Shown: one piece after another, positions 1-9,660 of the stretch
Layout: each line of letters begins with the position of its first letter
Position numbering within the stretch: position 1 is the first letter of the stretch
Source: Microvelia longipes
Taxonomy: Eukaryota; Arthropoda; Insecta; Hemiptera; Veliidae
Assembly (NCBI GenBank): GCA_018340805.1
Contig: JACMZG010001914.1
Coordinates: forward strand, 8,432,424-8,496,423
DNA: 64,000 nucleotides
Direction: 5' to 3'
The notes under the pieces: generated by a model
Seen by the model: the letters and a program-made list of their open reading frames with translations, nothing else
Database searches by the model: none
What the model was told of the DNA's origin: nothing
Program-made: the position numbers and the translations under genes

Positions 1-299
1 GGCATAGGCATCTTCAGAATCTATATACAAACTACATTAATAAACTGTTAAAAAAAACACAATACATTAATGGAAATACTAAAAAAATTACAGCCTAAAA
101 AATAAAAATGATGTATAAATGATCATTATTTTAAATAAATAATGATGCTAAATAAATAAAAATATCATTTTAATTTTTTTGAAGCTGTGATTTTTCTAGT
201 CTTTCCATTAATGTATATTGTGTTTGTTTTGTTTATTAATTTTACTTGTTTATTAATGTAGTTTGTATATAGATTCTGAAGAAGCCTATAATGATAGGT
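1..299. repeat. Foldback repeat with hammerhead-like motif, left end cut by window
   Basis: Two arms are inverted copies of each other, about 1-95 and 184-299, both containing the run that reads taatgtagtttgtatataga on the right arm. The right arm carries CTGAAGA at about 274-280, then a short hairpin (CCTAT/ATAGG) and GAAA, which resembles the hammerhead elements further right. Stem I pairing is not convincing here, so ribozyme activity is doubtful. The left arm begins at or before base 1. Confidence 0.5.
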
Positions 300-845
300 G
301 AAATATATATATTAATTGAATAAAAAAATCAAAACTTTTTATAGAACTAAAGTTCCCTTGATCAAGCCTGAGGTAGAGTTCTATAAACTTTCCAGTGCTA
401 CAAAGAACAAACTATCCAAGTGTTATTTTATGCCGTAATTACATTATTTATTAAAAAAATTCTTTGTAATAGGTATGCCTGAATACAGATCGATCAATTA
501 ATTTGAAGATGTAGGCATCTAATATTTCGAGTCTAATTGGACCATAGTATTAATTATTTTGTCCATGCTAAAACAGAGTTCTAAAATAATTATCGCGCTG
601 AGGTCCCCAAGCACGGAAAATTTTGTTTTGGAAAATTTTGAGTGCTTGTTTCATTGCTTTACAATCCTCTTCTTGCAATGATTTATGCTTAACAATACCA
701 GTTTTGGTTTAATGCTTTTTCTTTGTTGACCAAATTTTCCAGAGCAATCATTTCAGTTTTAAAAAAACTTGCGTAAACTTTGGAGATAATTTTTAACTTG
801 ATTTGATTCAGTAAAAGGTACTATATAAATGTACAAAAAAGTACT
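300..845. other. AT-rich DNA, no gene seen
   Basis: No reading frame of note and no recognised repeat. If the exon at 849-1045 is real, this stretch is its first intron; no convincing acceptor followed by coding sequence was found. Confidence 0.4.
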
Positions 846-848
846 TAC

Positions 849-1045
849 AATATAGAGTTGAGGATATTTGCATCTGAATGAGTGTTGAGTAAAAGTGCGC
901 ATTCAGTTGGATCTACAGGTGTCTCAAATTCATACTGCAGTGCTGAACACTGGACTATTAGTAGCACTAGACTACATATACTTAACCTAAACAGAAAACA
1001 AACAAATTTATGAGTTGATGGTGATTGATTAATACGTACAGACAT
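849..1045 (-). CDS. Possible first exon of a secreted host protein
   Basis: The frame starts at an ATG in good context (AAAAATG, minus strand). It has a polar and basic N terminus, a hydrophobic stretch at about residues 15-31 (FVCFLFRLSICSLVLLIV) and a plausible signal-peptidase site after CSA (residue 35), then an acidic segment beginning LQYEFETPVDPTE. After two bases of codon 66 the minus strand reads GTAAGTAC, a near-perfect splice donor; without splicing the frame stops at once (66 residues). The upstream minus-strand sequence has a TCAGT initiator-like motif near 1150. Seen: the frame, the hydrophobic segment and the donor. Inferred: that this is exon 1 of a host gene running left out of the window. 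The family is not recognised. A chance ORF is a real alternative given the length. Confidence 0.35.
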
Positions 1046-2071
1046 TTTTAAAAGTTTACATTACACCAGAAGGATTATAATTGGTAACACTAACAACACT
1101 TTACAAAATCGCGCTACAGCGAAGCAAGTACTGTTTAAATACTGACTTTCTAACAGTAAACACGCAACGCTTGAGCAAAACTCTTAAACGCAAAAACGAT
1201 AATGTATAATTAATATGATTTATCCCACTCTATTCTTATCATCTACATAATATTTACTTATACGACACTCATGTATAGAAGTTGCAAAGGAAAAGGTAAT
1301 AAGTGCCTGTGTGTTATAAAATTATTATATGTCGTGAATTTTAAGAAGAAAATGACTTATGATATTTTTCTACCAGAGGAAATTTCGTTTCTGACAGGGT
1401 GATATTTTCGACTATAGAGAAAATAGGCTCTTCTTCTGAGGATCCTTTGATTCTCTACTCTAGAAGAAAACCTGTCTATAGTATTCATTATTATAAGAGA
1501 ATAGAGCGAAAGAGCTCTACGAAATTAAGCAATTTCGTAGATGGAAAGCAACGTGGTGATATCAAATCCAGAAATAAGTATTTTTAACTTGAACATATTG
1601 TAAATAAGTTGTAGTTGCTTTTAACGGGTGAACGCAGCGAAAGTAATTTCTCCTTAGTCTCCCTTTTTAGTTTATAGAACTCACACATTTTTAAATTAAT
1701 TAAATCATTAATATAAGTCATTAATTAAATTAATGACTTATATTCTATAATATTTTTCTTTACTAATCTGCAAATTAATTAATTTCTTGACGAAGTTAAC
1801 TTTTATTAACTTAATTTTGTGATATTTAATTCTAGTCTTTTTATTTTGTGTGTTTTTTTAATTTGTTGTTAATGTAGTGTTTAAGTTTATTTTTGCTGCC
1901 CTCAAGATGACCACAGAGTTGGGTGAAATAATCATCGCTAATTTGTAGATTAGTGAAGAAAAATATTATTGAATATAAGTCGTTAATTTAATTATTTAAA
2001 AAAATGAACGCAGCGACTTAATTATAAACATCTTTGAAGTCAAAAATAGAACCAATACGATTAGAAGCAAA
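1046..2071. other. No gene seen; possible upstream region of the minus-strand exon
   Basis: The first ~200 bases are less AT-biased than the surroundings and could hold the promoter of the minus-strand exon. The rest is AT-rich. A 62-codon plus-strand frame at 1399-1587 has no recognisable feature. Confidence 0.4.
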
Positions 2072-2244
2072 GATATCGACTATGCTATAGACACTAGTAC
2101 TCGATATCGCCTATACTATAGACACAAGTACTCGGTATCGCCTATGCTATAGACACAAGAACTCGATATCGCCTATGCTATAGACACAAGTACTCGATAT
2201 CGCCTATGCTATAGACACAAGTACTCGATATCGTCTATGCTATA
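2072..2244. repeat. 31-bp minisatellite, about 5.5 units
   Basis: The unit begins gatatcgcctatgctataga and continues cacaagtactc. One further unit lies at about 2545-2575, on the far side of a hammerhead element, showing that the element was inserted into the array. Confidence 0.85.
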
Positions 2245-2323
2245 ATAAACTGCGTAGGCTTCCGCGGTTATTGTCATGAAGATTTAGGTCTTCCGGTGGT
2301 GACCGCGTCAATGTAGAAGAAGA

Positions 2324-2365
2324 ATCCGACGTTTCGCTTCCACTGTGGGAGGCATCTTCAGGGAT
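2324..2365 (-). ncRNA. Hammerhead ribozyme motif, type I (left arm)
   Basis: On the minus strand stem I (ATCC) is followed by CTGAAGA, an extra T, an imperfect GC-rich stem II, GAAA, the zero-loop stem III ACGT, cleavage triplet GTC and the pairing strand GGAT. All core positions match CUGANGA...GAAA. Confidence 0.65.
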
Positions 2366-2455
2366 GTAGGACATCATGGATAGTTACATAATGCTCTACA
2401 AAACTGAACTAGTTCAGTTTTGTAGAGCATTGTGTAACTATCCATGATGTCCTAC

Positions 2456-2497
2456 ATCCCTGAAGATGCCTCCCACAGTGGAAGCGAAACGTCGGAT
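2456..2497 (+). ncRNA. Hammerhead ribozyme motif, type I (right arm)
   Basis: Same structure as the left arm: ATCC 2456-2459, CTGAAGA 2460-2466, GAAA 2486-2489, stem III ACGT 2489-2492, predicted cleavage after C2493 (GTC), and stem I partner GGAT 2494-2497. An extra T follows A9 before stem II, which is not standard. Confidence 0.65.
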
Positions 2498-2610
2498 TCT
2501 TCTTCTACATTGACGCGGTCACCACCGGAAGACCTAAATCTTCACGTCTATGCTATAGACACGAGTACTCGATGTTAAATTAATACACACTAACATTTTG
2601 TCCTTATTAT

Positions 2611-2847
2611 AATAAACTGCGTAGGCTTCCGCGGTTATTGTTATGAAGATTTAGGTCTTTCGGTGGTGAATGTAGATGAAGAATCCGACGTTTCGCTTCC
2701 ACTGTGGGAGGCATCTTCAGAGATGTTGGACATCATGGATAGAAACACAATGCTCTACAAAACTGAACTATGCTCCTTACAGTGGAGACGAAACGTCGGA
2801 TTCTTCATCTACATTGACGCGGTCTCCACCGGAAGACCTACATCTTC
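2611..2847. mobile_element. Palindromic hammerhead element, copy 2, with 13-bp target duplication
   Basis: The direct repeat ttgtccttattat lies at 2598-2610 and 2848-2860. The left end (aataaactgcgtaggcttcc) is the same as in copy 1, which fixes the element boundary. The right arm is shortened and has lost its CTGAAGA core; the left arm keeps a full core on the minus strand. Confidence 0.8.
2683..2724 (-). ncRNA. Hammerhead ribozyme motif, type I
   Basis: The minus strand reads ATCT, CTGAAGA, extra T, stem II, GAAA, ACGT, C and then GGAT. Stem I is ATCT/GGAT with one T-G wobble relative to copy 1, so pairing is kept. Confidence 0.6.
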
Positions 2848-2860
2848 TTGTCCTTATTAT

Positions 2861-3539
2861 GTTAGACAGCATAGTTACACTAACTGGGCATTTTTATCGT
2901 TAGTTAGAGATTCTGGTGCTACTAATTGTGTAGATATTGACTCTAATCTTCAATGTCTAGTAAACCTTGTAATGCTACTTACCTCAACTATAAATTACAA
3001 ATGAAAAATTACTCTCGGTATATGGTAATTGCAAAGATTTTAAAACTATTTAAAAATGATCCAGGTTTTTACATCAATAAATTATAAAAGCCGGTCATAT
3101 TATATTTTTTACAGTTAATAGAGTAAAATAATTCAACATACATCGTGAATGTTTTTTTATTATTTTTTTTTAGTTTTAGAAAAATAACTGGAATCAGAGT
3201 TATAACTTGAGGGAACCAGTTTTATGAATGAAACCGTCTGAGAATAGATTAAATTGATATAAAATGCATAATTAATAAATTATTTGTTTAAAATGTCTGA
3301 TTATTTTAAAATTAATGTTTTAAATTGGTTTTAGTTTTCTTGTCTTTCGATTAAGGTTTGTAAAAAAAAAGTAATGCTTTAGCCCTAAATATTTTAAAAC
3401 TATCTTTCTTCTTTTAGGGAAATTTGATTGATAAAAATTCCCTAATGAGATAGCTCGTGTGGTGTAGGGGGGGGTCCCAGGAGTGGGCCCATAATTTCAG
3501 AGATCACGAAATACATTTCTTCTATTTTTTATCTCTATT
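2861..3539. other. AT-rich DNA, no gene seen
   Basis: Only chance frames and AT-rich sequence were seen, with a short GC-rich patch (3458-3490). Confidence 0.4.
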
Positions 3540-3865
3540 TTGCAAAGGAAATACGCGTAACTATTCTGTTGGTTATACAAAACTATGCCTCTAATATTGG
3601 CAGTGCACCCCATTAATTGCACTAGTTTAGTTCTCAGACAGTTAAGGTTTCATGTTTGGTTTCTTTAAAGGTTTTAGCGCATTTCCTTTGAAAAATACAC
3701 AAAAAATGAGTAAGCATTATTATCACGTGCTTGATAATTGAGTAACTTCTTAAATGATAAAGCATAAACCGGATTCTTAAGTAAGAAATGGATTGTTAAG
3801 CACGGAAAAACGTATTCCAAAGGAAATTCGCCCGACATGCGGACCACATCGCGAGAATTTCGTTT
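3540..3865. repeat. RepB copy (inverted-repeat family)
   Basis: Shares gcgcatttcctttgaaaaat and gaaattcgcccgacatgcgg with copies at 32, 33, 48 and 63.6 kb. The gcggaccac end of the family resembles the head of the SINE at 32.9 kb. Confidence 0.7.
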
Positions 3866-4047
3866 TAAAGACTAAACCGATTTTAACTTGGTGTGTTTAC
3901 CAAAAGATTGCCCCAGGAACTAGAAAGTTACTTTACTTTTTTTTCTTACAAAACCTATTCTATCATTTAGGTTTTGATAAAAATTGCATCTAAGTAGGTA
4001 TTAAAAGTTCTACGTCTTGCTTCCACAATGGGGATTTTAAAGATTAA

Positions 4048-4155
4048 AAAGGTTGTATTTACCGCAAGTTGAAGAAGCAATCGAAGAATCAGCTACTGTC
4101 GATACTGGGATATTCATATCCAACAGCAAGTATCGACGGTAGCTGATTCTTCGAT
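4048..4155. repeat. Short foldback, truncated relative of the 37.8-kb hammerhead element
   Basis: It starts ggttgtatttaccgcaagtt like the element at 37800 and has the same terminal arm (gaagaatcagctac / gtagctgattcttc). The middle, including the hammerhead cores, is missing. Confidence 0.6.
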
Positions 4156-4288
4156 TATTTAAAAGATCATAGATTTTAGTTTGGGTTGCGGTAAGTTAAT
4201 ATCGCACATAATTAAGGAAATCTCTGACCTATTCAGCATCCTCCTTGACGGAGTCTTCACATATAGGTAAATCCTTCGTGGCAATAAC

Positions 4289-4461
4289 TGTGTTGGAATT
4301 GCGTGCTGGTTCTCTATATGATCTAACTATTTTAAATTAAAACGATTCCTTTCAATTCTCCAGTAACACTGTCAAATTTCTATATTTTATTAATCAATGT
4401 CAACATTTTAAAATAAATAAATAAATAAAACTAAAATTCAAATCTTTCTCGCTCCGCGACA
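4289..4461 (-). repeat. BEL element 3' LTR
   Basis: Begins tgtgttggaattgcgtgctg and ends gctccgcgaca, so it is TG...CA on both strands. It matches 7928-8101 except for a few bases. Confidence 0.9.
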
Positions 4462-4965
4462 CTCCCAGGCGAGTTATTCTTCTAGTGGATAAAGAGCTCT
4501 ATTAACTGTATTCTCTCCAACTGCAGCGCTTCTAATTTTTATCGCTGGAGAAATGTAACTCTTTGATTACGCCAATTCTTCATAGCTGTCTTGGCGTACC
4601 GGTACAGAGAAATTGTTGTCTCCAACAACAATTTCTTCAATTCTTGACTCTCTGCCACCACCTTCCAGCCTTGAATGTGGGTTCTCCTCCTATCTTAACA
4701 AGGCCAAATATTGTTCTTTCTAGATAATCCAAAATGTGTTAAGTATACTGTTGGCCTTTTATCCAACTGCTTATTAATTTCTCTCTTGAGGTTGTACTAA
4801 TAATTTTGTCTTAGTTAAGTTCAAAATTCCTTTAATGCCCAAAAAATCTTGCGGAAACTGTTGAGCATTGTCTGATAAAATTAATTTTGGAGCTCCCCTC
4901 CGCGAAACAAACCGCATAAGTGATGCTAACAATTCAACGGCAGTCATGTCATGTGAATAAACAAT
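4462..4965 (-). pseudogene. Remnant of BEL integrase core and C terminus
   Basis: Below the stop of the long ORF the minus strand continues with integrase-like sequence (MTAVELLASLMRF, then ILSDNAQQF, the usual second catalytic Asp). It then passes into a shortened, frame-broken tail with NWRNQRV-like residues. A frame change or deletion just after residue 950 of the ORF cuts this part off, and the region between the second Asp and the tail is much shorter than expected, so no complete DDE triad remains. Confidence 0.65.
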
Positions 4966-7824
4966 CTAACATTTTTGATTAACTGTTTGAAATTTAAAAT
5001 ATAATGGTCCAAAATAATCTAGTCCTGTGTTTTGAAAAGCTAAATTTTGATTTGTTCTGAATTCAGGAAGAGGGGCAAAAGGAGGCCATTTGAATTTTAC
5101 CCCTTCAATCTTTGTGCACGTTTGACAAGTCTTTAAAACCCAAATTATTTTACTTCTAGCCTTTGGAATCCAAAATAATTTACGAATTACAGCTAAAGTT
5201 TGATTGATGCCAGTATAAAAATGTAATTCATGAAAATAGAAAACTAATAATTTCGTAAAGTGATTTTTTCCAGGTATCAATATAGGAAATTTTTGATCAA
5301 AATAATCAGAGTTTTGTATTCGGGCTGAACATCCTAGTAAACCATCATTATCCATAAATAAACCTAACTGCTCTACAATAAAATTTCGTCTACCGACTTT
5401 TAAATCCTTTAAAATATCTGAGCAATACCTATTCTGAATATATTTAAACCATAATTGCTTTCCTAACTGATCAATTTCCAAATAATTAAGATTTTCTTTT
5501 TTAAAAAATTTGATATAATAATCAGTAATCCTTATTAATTTCTGGGTAGAATCATTTTCTAAAATTTGTTTAAATGGTGATTCTAAGATTTTGATGTTAT
5601 TAAAAATTATTTCATTTACATTTATTTTGTGGGTAATTTGCAAACATTTATGTATTGCTTCATTAATATTATTGTCTAACTGATCCTGAATTATTTTATT
5701 ATATTTTTCTAATAAATCTAATTCTTGTTTTTTAAACAAGGATTTAAGTCTAGCTAAAGCCAAAAAATAATTTTCATGTACCTCGGGGGGATATTCTCTC
5801 CAAGGCCTTAAAACAGAATAACTACCATTTACCATTTTTGTACTTAGATTGAAAGCTTGAACTGCCAGATCATCCTCTATTTCCATAGGACTTTCCCTAA
5901 TACCAATATTCTCTAAACTCCTTAGTTTCTCTATTTCTACACAACTATTTCTGCCTAATGGATAATCTGGTTTATCTAAGTATTTAAATTCGTTATCTAA
6001 TTCTTTAACAAATGTTGTACAACTAATCGACTCTTTGTTGGTTCCCCTTTTCATCCTACCACTAAGAATCCATCCCATCTTAGAGCTGACTAAATGTAAC
6101 CCTTTACTAACCTCAATTTTTTCTGTCTCTATTAAATCAAAGTAATATCCGTTACCAATAAGAATATCAATTTCTTGATCTGAAAATTCTATATCACCCT
6201 CTGCAAATCTTAAGTCTGGATATTTTTCTCTAATTTCCCAAGCCATAGGATTAATTTTGTATTCTTTCACAATCGTAGGTACCACATTAGCATTTATTTC
6301 GAAATTGTTACCATCTTTTAATTTAATATAAAAATTTACTGTAGATGTAGAATATGCCTTTGGAGTGTTACTACCAAAGGAATATATAGATACATGTTCC
6401 TTATTCTTTCTTTTAAGATTTAATAATTTAGCTGCCCTCTCCGTAATATAAGTTCCCTGGCTCCCACTATCCATCAAGACCCTAAACTTTTTAGTATCTT
6501 TAGATTCCCTATTAACTAATTGTACCACCGCAGTCTGTAAATTAACGCTAACCAGTTCCTCCTCATCACCTAAATCTGATTCTACACCTATTAAATTTGT
6601 GGATTTTTCATTTGATGTATCTTTTTTGCCTTCATCAAATTTTTTCGGGCACAGACTCCTATGATGATGTCTGTACTTCCTACAATAATAGCAAGGCTTG
6701 TTCACCTTACAGTCTCTAAAATTATGGGATTGGGACAGACAAATATAACAAGCTCCCTTTATTGAATTTTTTCTTTCTTCAATAGTTTTGAACTTGGTAC
6801 ACTCATCTGTCCAGTGTTTCTCTTTACAAAATCTACATATTTGTACTAATGCTTCAGAAGTATGTAATGCACCTGTTGTTGGATAAAATGGTTTACTAGT
6901 AGATAGTTTATTATTATAATCTAATATACCTCCGGTTTGTTTATATCCACTGAATCGAGCATCCAAATTTTCTCTAGCAGTTATAATCTTTTTCAAATTG
7001 TTTCTAAGCTCAGATGGTTTTAAAGAAGATACATCTTTTTCTTCTTCTAATTTAAGAATAACTGTTGGAGGAAACTTGGAAACTATAAGAGGTACCAACA
7101 AACCGTGACCGTGATTAATATCTTCTCCTAAAGACTCCAAAGAACGTAATATAATTTCAATTTTATCTAAAGTTTTCCGTAATTCTTTGGTTTGATCTTT
7201 AGAAGAATATATCAACCGTAATTCATCATATAAATTTGATTTAATTGTATCATTGTTACCAAAACGTTCTACCAGTAAATCAATAGCTACTTTATAATTT
7301 TGCTCAGTTAATGTCAAACCCGCTATACAATTTAAAGCATCTCCCCTCAAATATGACTTTAAATAATTAAATTTTACCACACTTCCGATATCCCTAGAAT
7401 GAACTGTTGTTTCAAATGAATCCCAAAATTCAGGCCATTTTTTTGTATCCCCATAAAATTTAGATATTTCAATTTTAGGTAATTTAACCTGCCCTGTTTG
7501 TTCATACGTGATCGCTTTAGGGGGCTCCTCCATTACTTCTAACTCGCTCAACATTTCATCTCCCTCAAAGCATTTCTCCATATGAACTTCTATTTCAGGT
7601 CCAATTACCATTTCCTCGTCAGGATTCCTATTCAAGATTTCTATCAATTGATTAATCATTTCCTTATACTTGTCCAGGAGACGAGTTAAATCTTTATGAA
7701 GTGTTTTAAGTTTATTACACTTGTACTGATTTTGGATTATTAATTCTTTTCCGGCATTAATAATTTCATTTAATTTCTTTTGAAACGATTTCAAACTAAT
7801 TTTTAATCCAGTAATGTTACTCAT
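4966..7824 (-). CDS. BEL/Pao Gag-protease-integrase fusion lacking RT and RNase H
   Basis: The ORF has 952 residues from the first ATG after the 5' LTR. Residues 1-70 are coiled-coil-like, and about 115-290 match the Gag region called DUF1759 (KFYGDTKKWPEFWDSF). Zinc knuckles follow: C330-X2-C-X3-H-X4-C, C359-X2-C-X4-H-X4-C and a third at C378-C392. The aspartic protease has D452-S-G. Residues 660-718 match the N-terminal edge of Pao RT (VLRPWREYPP). The sequence then goes directly to the linker and the integrase zinc domain (H865, H868, C900, C903) and the first integrase Asp (D936). The RT catalytic region and RNase H are absent, yet the frame is open. This is either a lucky in-frame deletion or a maintained non-autonomous form that supplies Gag and protease. 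Its products would act in cytoplasmic particles. Confidence 0.85.
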   Translation of the reverse strand: MSNITGLKISLKSFQKKLNEIINAGKELIIQNQYKCNKLKTLHKDLTRLLDKYKEMINQLIEILNRNPDEEMVIGPEIEVHMEKCFEGDEMLSELEVMEEPPKAITYEQTGQVKLPKIEISKFYGDTKKWPEFWDSFETTVHSRDIGSVVKFNYLKSYLRGDALNCIAGLTLTEQNYKVAIDLLVERFGNNDTIKSNLYDELRLIYSSKDQTKELRKTLDKIEIILRSLESLGEDINHGHGLLVPLIVSKFPPTVILKLEEEKDVSSLKPSELRNNLKKIITARENLDARFSGYKQTGGILDYNNKLSTSKPFYPTTGALHTSEALVQICRFCKEKHWTDECTKFKTIEERKNSIKGACYICLSQSHNFRDCKVNKPCYYCRKYRHHHRSLCPKKFDEGKKDTSNEKSTNLIGVESDLGDEEELVSVNLQTAVVQLVNRESKDTKKFRVLMDSGSQGTYITERAAKLLNLKRKNKEHVSIYSFGSNTPKAYSTSTVNFYIKLKDGNNFEINANVVPTIVKEYKINPMAWEIREKYPDLRFAEGDIEFSDQEIDILIGNGYYFDLIETEKIEVSKGLHLVSSKMGWILSGRMKRGTNKESISCTTFVKELDNEFKYLDKPDYPLGRNSCVEIEKLRSLENIGIRESPMEIEDDLAVQAFNLSTKMVNGSYSVLRPWREYPPEVHENYFLALARLKSLFKKQELDLLEKYNKIIQDQLDNNINEAIHKCLQITHKINVNEIIFNNIKILESPFKQILENDSTQKLIRITDYYIKFFKKENLNYLEIDQLGKQLWFKYIQNRYCSDILKDLKVGRRNFIVEQLGLFMDNDGLLGCSARIQNSDYFDQKFPILIPGKNHFTKLLVFYFHELHFYTGINQTLAVIRKLFWIPKARSKIIWVLKTCQTCTKIEGVKFKWPPFAPLPEFRTNQNLAFQNTGLDYFGPLYFKFQTVNQKC

Positions 7825-7927
7825 TTTAAGTTTGGTCGAAAATAAAATATAAATTAATCAAAAAATATTACGAAAAATCTTCAAATTGTTTTTTATTTTT
7901 TCCTTTACTATCGCTTCAATGCTACCA

Positions 7928-8101
7928 TGTGTTGGAATTGCGTGCTGGTTCTATATATGATCTAACTATTTTAAATTAAAACGATTCCTTTCAATTCTCC
8001 AGTAACACTGTCAAATTTCTATATTTTATTAATCAATGTCAACATTTTAAAAATAAATAAATAAATAAAACTAAAATTCAAATCTTTCTCGCTCCGCGAC
8101 A
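7928..8101 (-). repeat. BEL element 5' LTR
   Basis: Right-hand LTR; the 5' LTR because the ORF runs leftward. It should carry promoter and polyadenylation signals, which are not separable by eye. Confidence 0.9.
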
Positions 8102-8129
8102 ATAACCGCTTAAAGCTTTATTTACAACC

Positions 8130-8190
8130 GCTAACTTTAGTTATAACCGCTAAAAGCTTAAAAGCTTTTAGCGGTTATAACTAAAGTTCA
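8130..8190. repeat. Perfect hairpin next to the BEL insertion
   Basis: aactttagttataaccgcta is repeated in reverse complement with a 2-bp centre; the arms are about 27 bp. Confidence 0.8.
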
Positions 8191-8577
8191 GAATCTAAAC
8201 AGCATACGCTTGCTCACTTCATTATTTTATTAATTATTTATTAAATAAATGTTTAAAACCAGGGGGATCTAACTCTAGCGATTTGATTGTTCGTAGCAGC
8301 GCCAGTCTCCCAATGCAGCCGAGAAAATAGAAAGCTAGTCGGTTATAATCGGATACTCATGTATTTCCAGTAAGACAGAATACAGCTTACTTAACCTGAT
8401 TATTAGATATTTGTTATGACAACTCGTATATTTTATAACCATTTGTACAAGCTGATCAAGCTGATAGAATTTATAAGGTGATTCAATTGGAGGGTTTTTA
8501 TGAATAAAATTATTTTATCTCCAGAAGGATAATAATCAAAACATTTCGGGGCTTGTTTTTTTATGTAATAATGACCG

Positions 8578-8632
8578 TCATTATAACCCGGCGGGAAATA
8601 ATAATTTATTATTTCCCGCCGGGTTATAATCC
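8578..8632. repeat. GC-cored perfect hairpin
   Basis: attataacccggcgggaaat pairs with atttcccgccgggttataat around an AT-rich centre. It stands out in GC content from the region. Confidence 0.85.
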
Positions 8633-8896
8633 AGCTTAGCCAACTTAATTATTGAGTAGTTAAAATTACAGATTCAAAAATCTACGTAAAGAATTTTGAG
8701 TAAACAAAGTTATGTTGGCAGCAATGATTCATTAAATCCCAGCTGTCTGTAAACAAATAATTTCTTTATTAAATCTGTTTTGACGATAAATACCTACTTT
8801 TTTATTAAGTTTTTTCTTATCTTTCAAGTAATATTCCTGTTATATTTATCATAAAAGGATATAGTGCGGTTGTTTACGATAGAAAGTGATAATGAA

Positions 8897-9040
8897 ATGA
8901 TATTAATCGACATAGATGAATTGTTTCCCGATATCCCCGATAATCCTCAACCGTCTTGTATAGATGACGAAGCAAATACGGTTAAAAACATTTATTGCCG
9001 AATAAATCTAAAAGGTTGTATGATAAGGCGTATTATTTAG
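8897..9040 (+). CDS. Small ORF inside the TIR element, unknown
   Basis: The 47-codon frame starts MILIDIDELFPDIPDNPQPS and ends in basic residues (GCMIRRII). Its composition (D, P, C) is less low-complexity than chance frames nearby. It could be the tail of a lost transposase or a captured exon fragment. No family is recognised. Confidence 0.25.
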   Translation: MILIDIDELFPDIPDNPQPSCIDDEANTVKNIYCRINLKGCMIRRII

Positions 9041-9660
9041 GTATTTATATATTTTTGTTTATTATGATATTTGTTTGTTATGTATGTATGTGGTTATGTT
9101 GTATGTATAATATATTATACAATGTATTTTTGTTAATTTTGCATAAAATAGTATAATTATGTTTCACTGATTCTATATATAAACAAATACAGTTTTTTTT
9201 GTTTCATATATATTGTTTTTCCTTTTGGAGATAAAATTTTGTATGCAACATGTGAATTATAACCCCTATTATAACCCTCGTCAAGTTATCTTCCTCGGCA
9301 AGCCTCGGGAGCTAATTGTAATTAATCCCTCGGCTAAAGCCTTGGGATTAATATAAATAATTCCCTCAGCTTGCGCCTCGGGATTTATAAATCATGATTC
9401 CTCCGGCTTTCAGCCTTAGGAATCATTACAGTGACCAGGGTTATAATGGGGGTCATTATTCACTAGTTGCATAAATAACTATTTTTGACATTTCAGGTTA
9501 TATTCCAGAATTGACGTCATTGCAGGAATAAATAGTAAATTTTTAATGTTGACCGCCGATACAGATTTCTGCAATGACGTCACACGTCATTCATAAAAAC
9601 GTCAGGTTATAACCTCCGAATGAGTTTGGTTTGTTTACATTGAATTTAATCACCTTATTT

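Larger units (their letters stand above)
2245..2544. mobile_element. Palindromic hammerhead element, copy 1, with 13-bp target duplication
   Basis: The insertion is flanked by the direct repeat cgtctatgctata at 2232-2244 and 2545-2557 and interrupts the 31-bp minisatellite. It has a ~26-bp unpaired left extension (ataaactgcgtagg...), then a nearly perfect palindrome with no spacer centred near 2411 (aactagtt). Each arm holds one hammerhead core. No protein is encoded. The target duplication of this size and the ribozymes fit a non-autonomous Penelope-like element or retrozyme; a DNA foldback transposon is the alternative. Confidence 0.8.
4289..8101 (-). mobile_element. BEL/Pao LTR retrotransposon, internally deleted
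   Basis: Two LTRs of 173-174 bp flank one long ORF on the minus strand. The 5-bp target duplication ataac is at 4284-4288 and 8102-8106. Next to the 5' LTR (right side, minus strand) the sequence TGGTAGCATTGAAGCG is a candidate primer-binding site. At 3.8 kb the element is shorter than is typical for full BEL elements, in line with the missing RT and RNase H. The two LTRs differ at only a few bases, so the insertion is fairly young. Confidence 0.9.
8470..9660. mobile_element. TIR element with ends like TAAGGTGATTCAATT
   Basis: The left end ataaggtgattcaattggag and the right end (reverse complement taaataaggtgattaaattc) are inverted. A shorter relative at 45313-45548 has the same ends and the same inner piece (gaattgacgtcattgcagga). 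Inside are a 25-bp perfect hairpin (8578-8632) and three Ctcgg-rich inverted pieces at 9295-9425. No transposase is visible. The short TA-rich flanks suggest a TA target, but the duplication is not certain. Confidence 0.6.

Noticed and set aside
2663..3004. 113-residue ORF across the second hammerhead element
   Set aside because: It spans the palindrome and its target duplication; no protein features.
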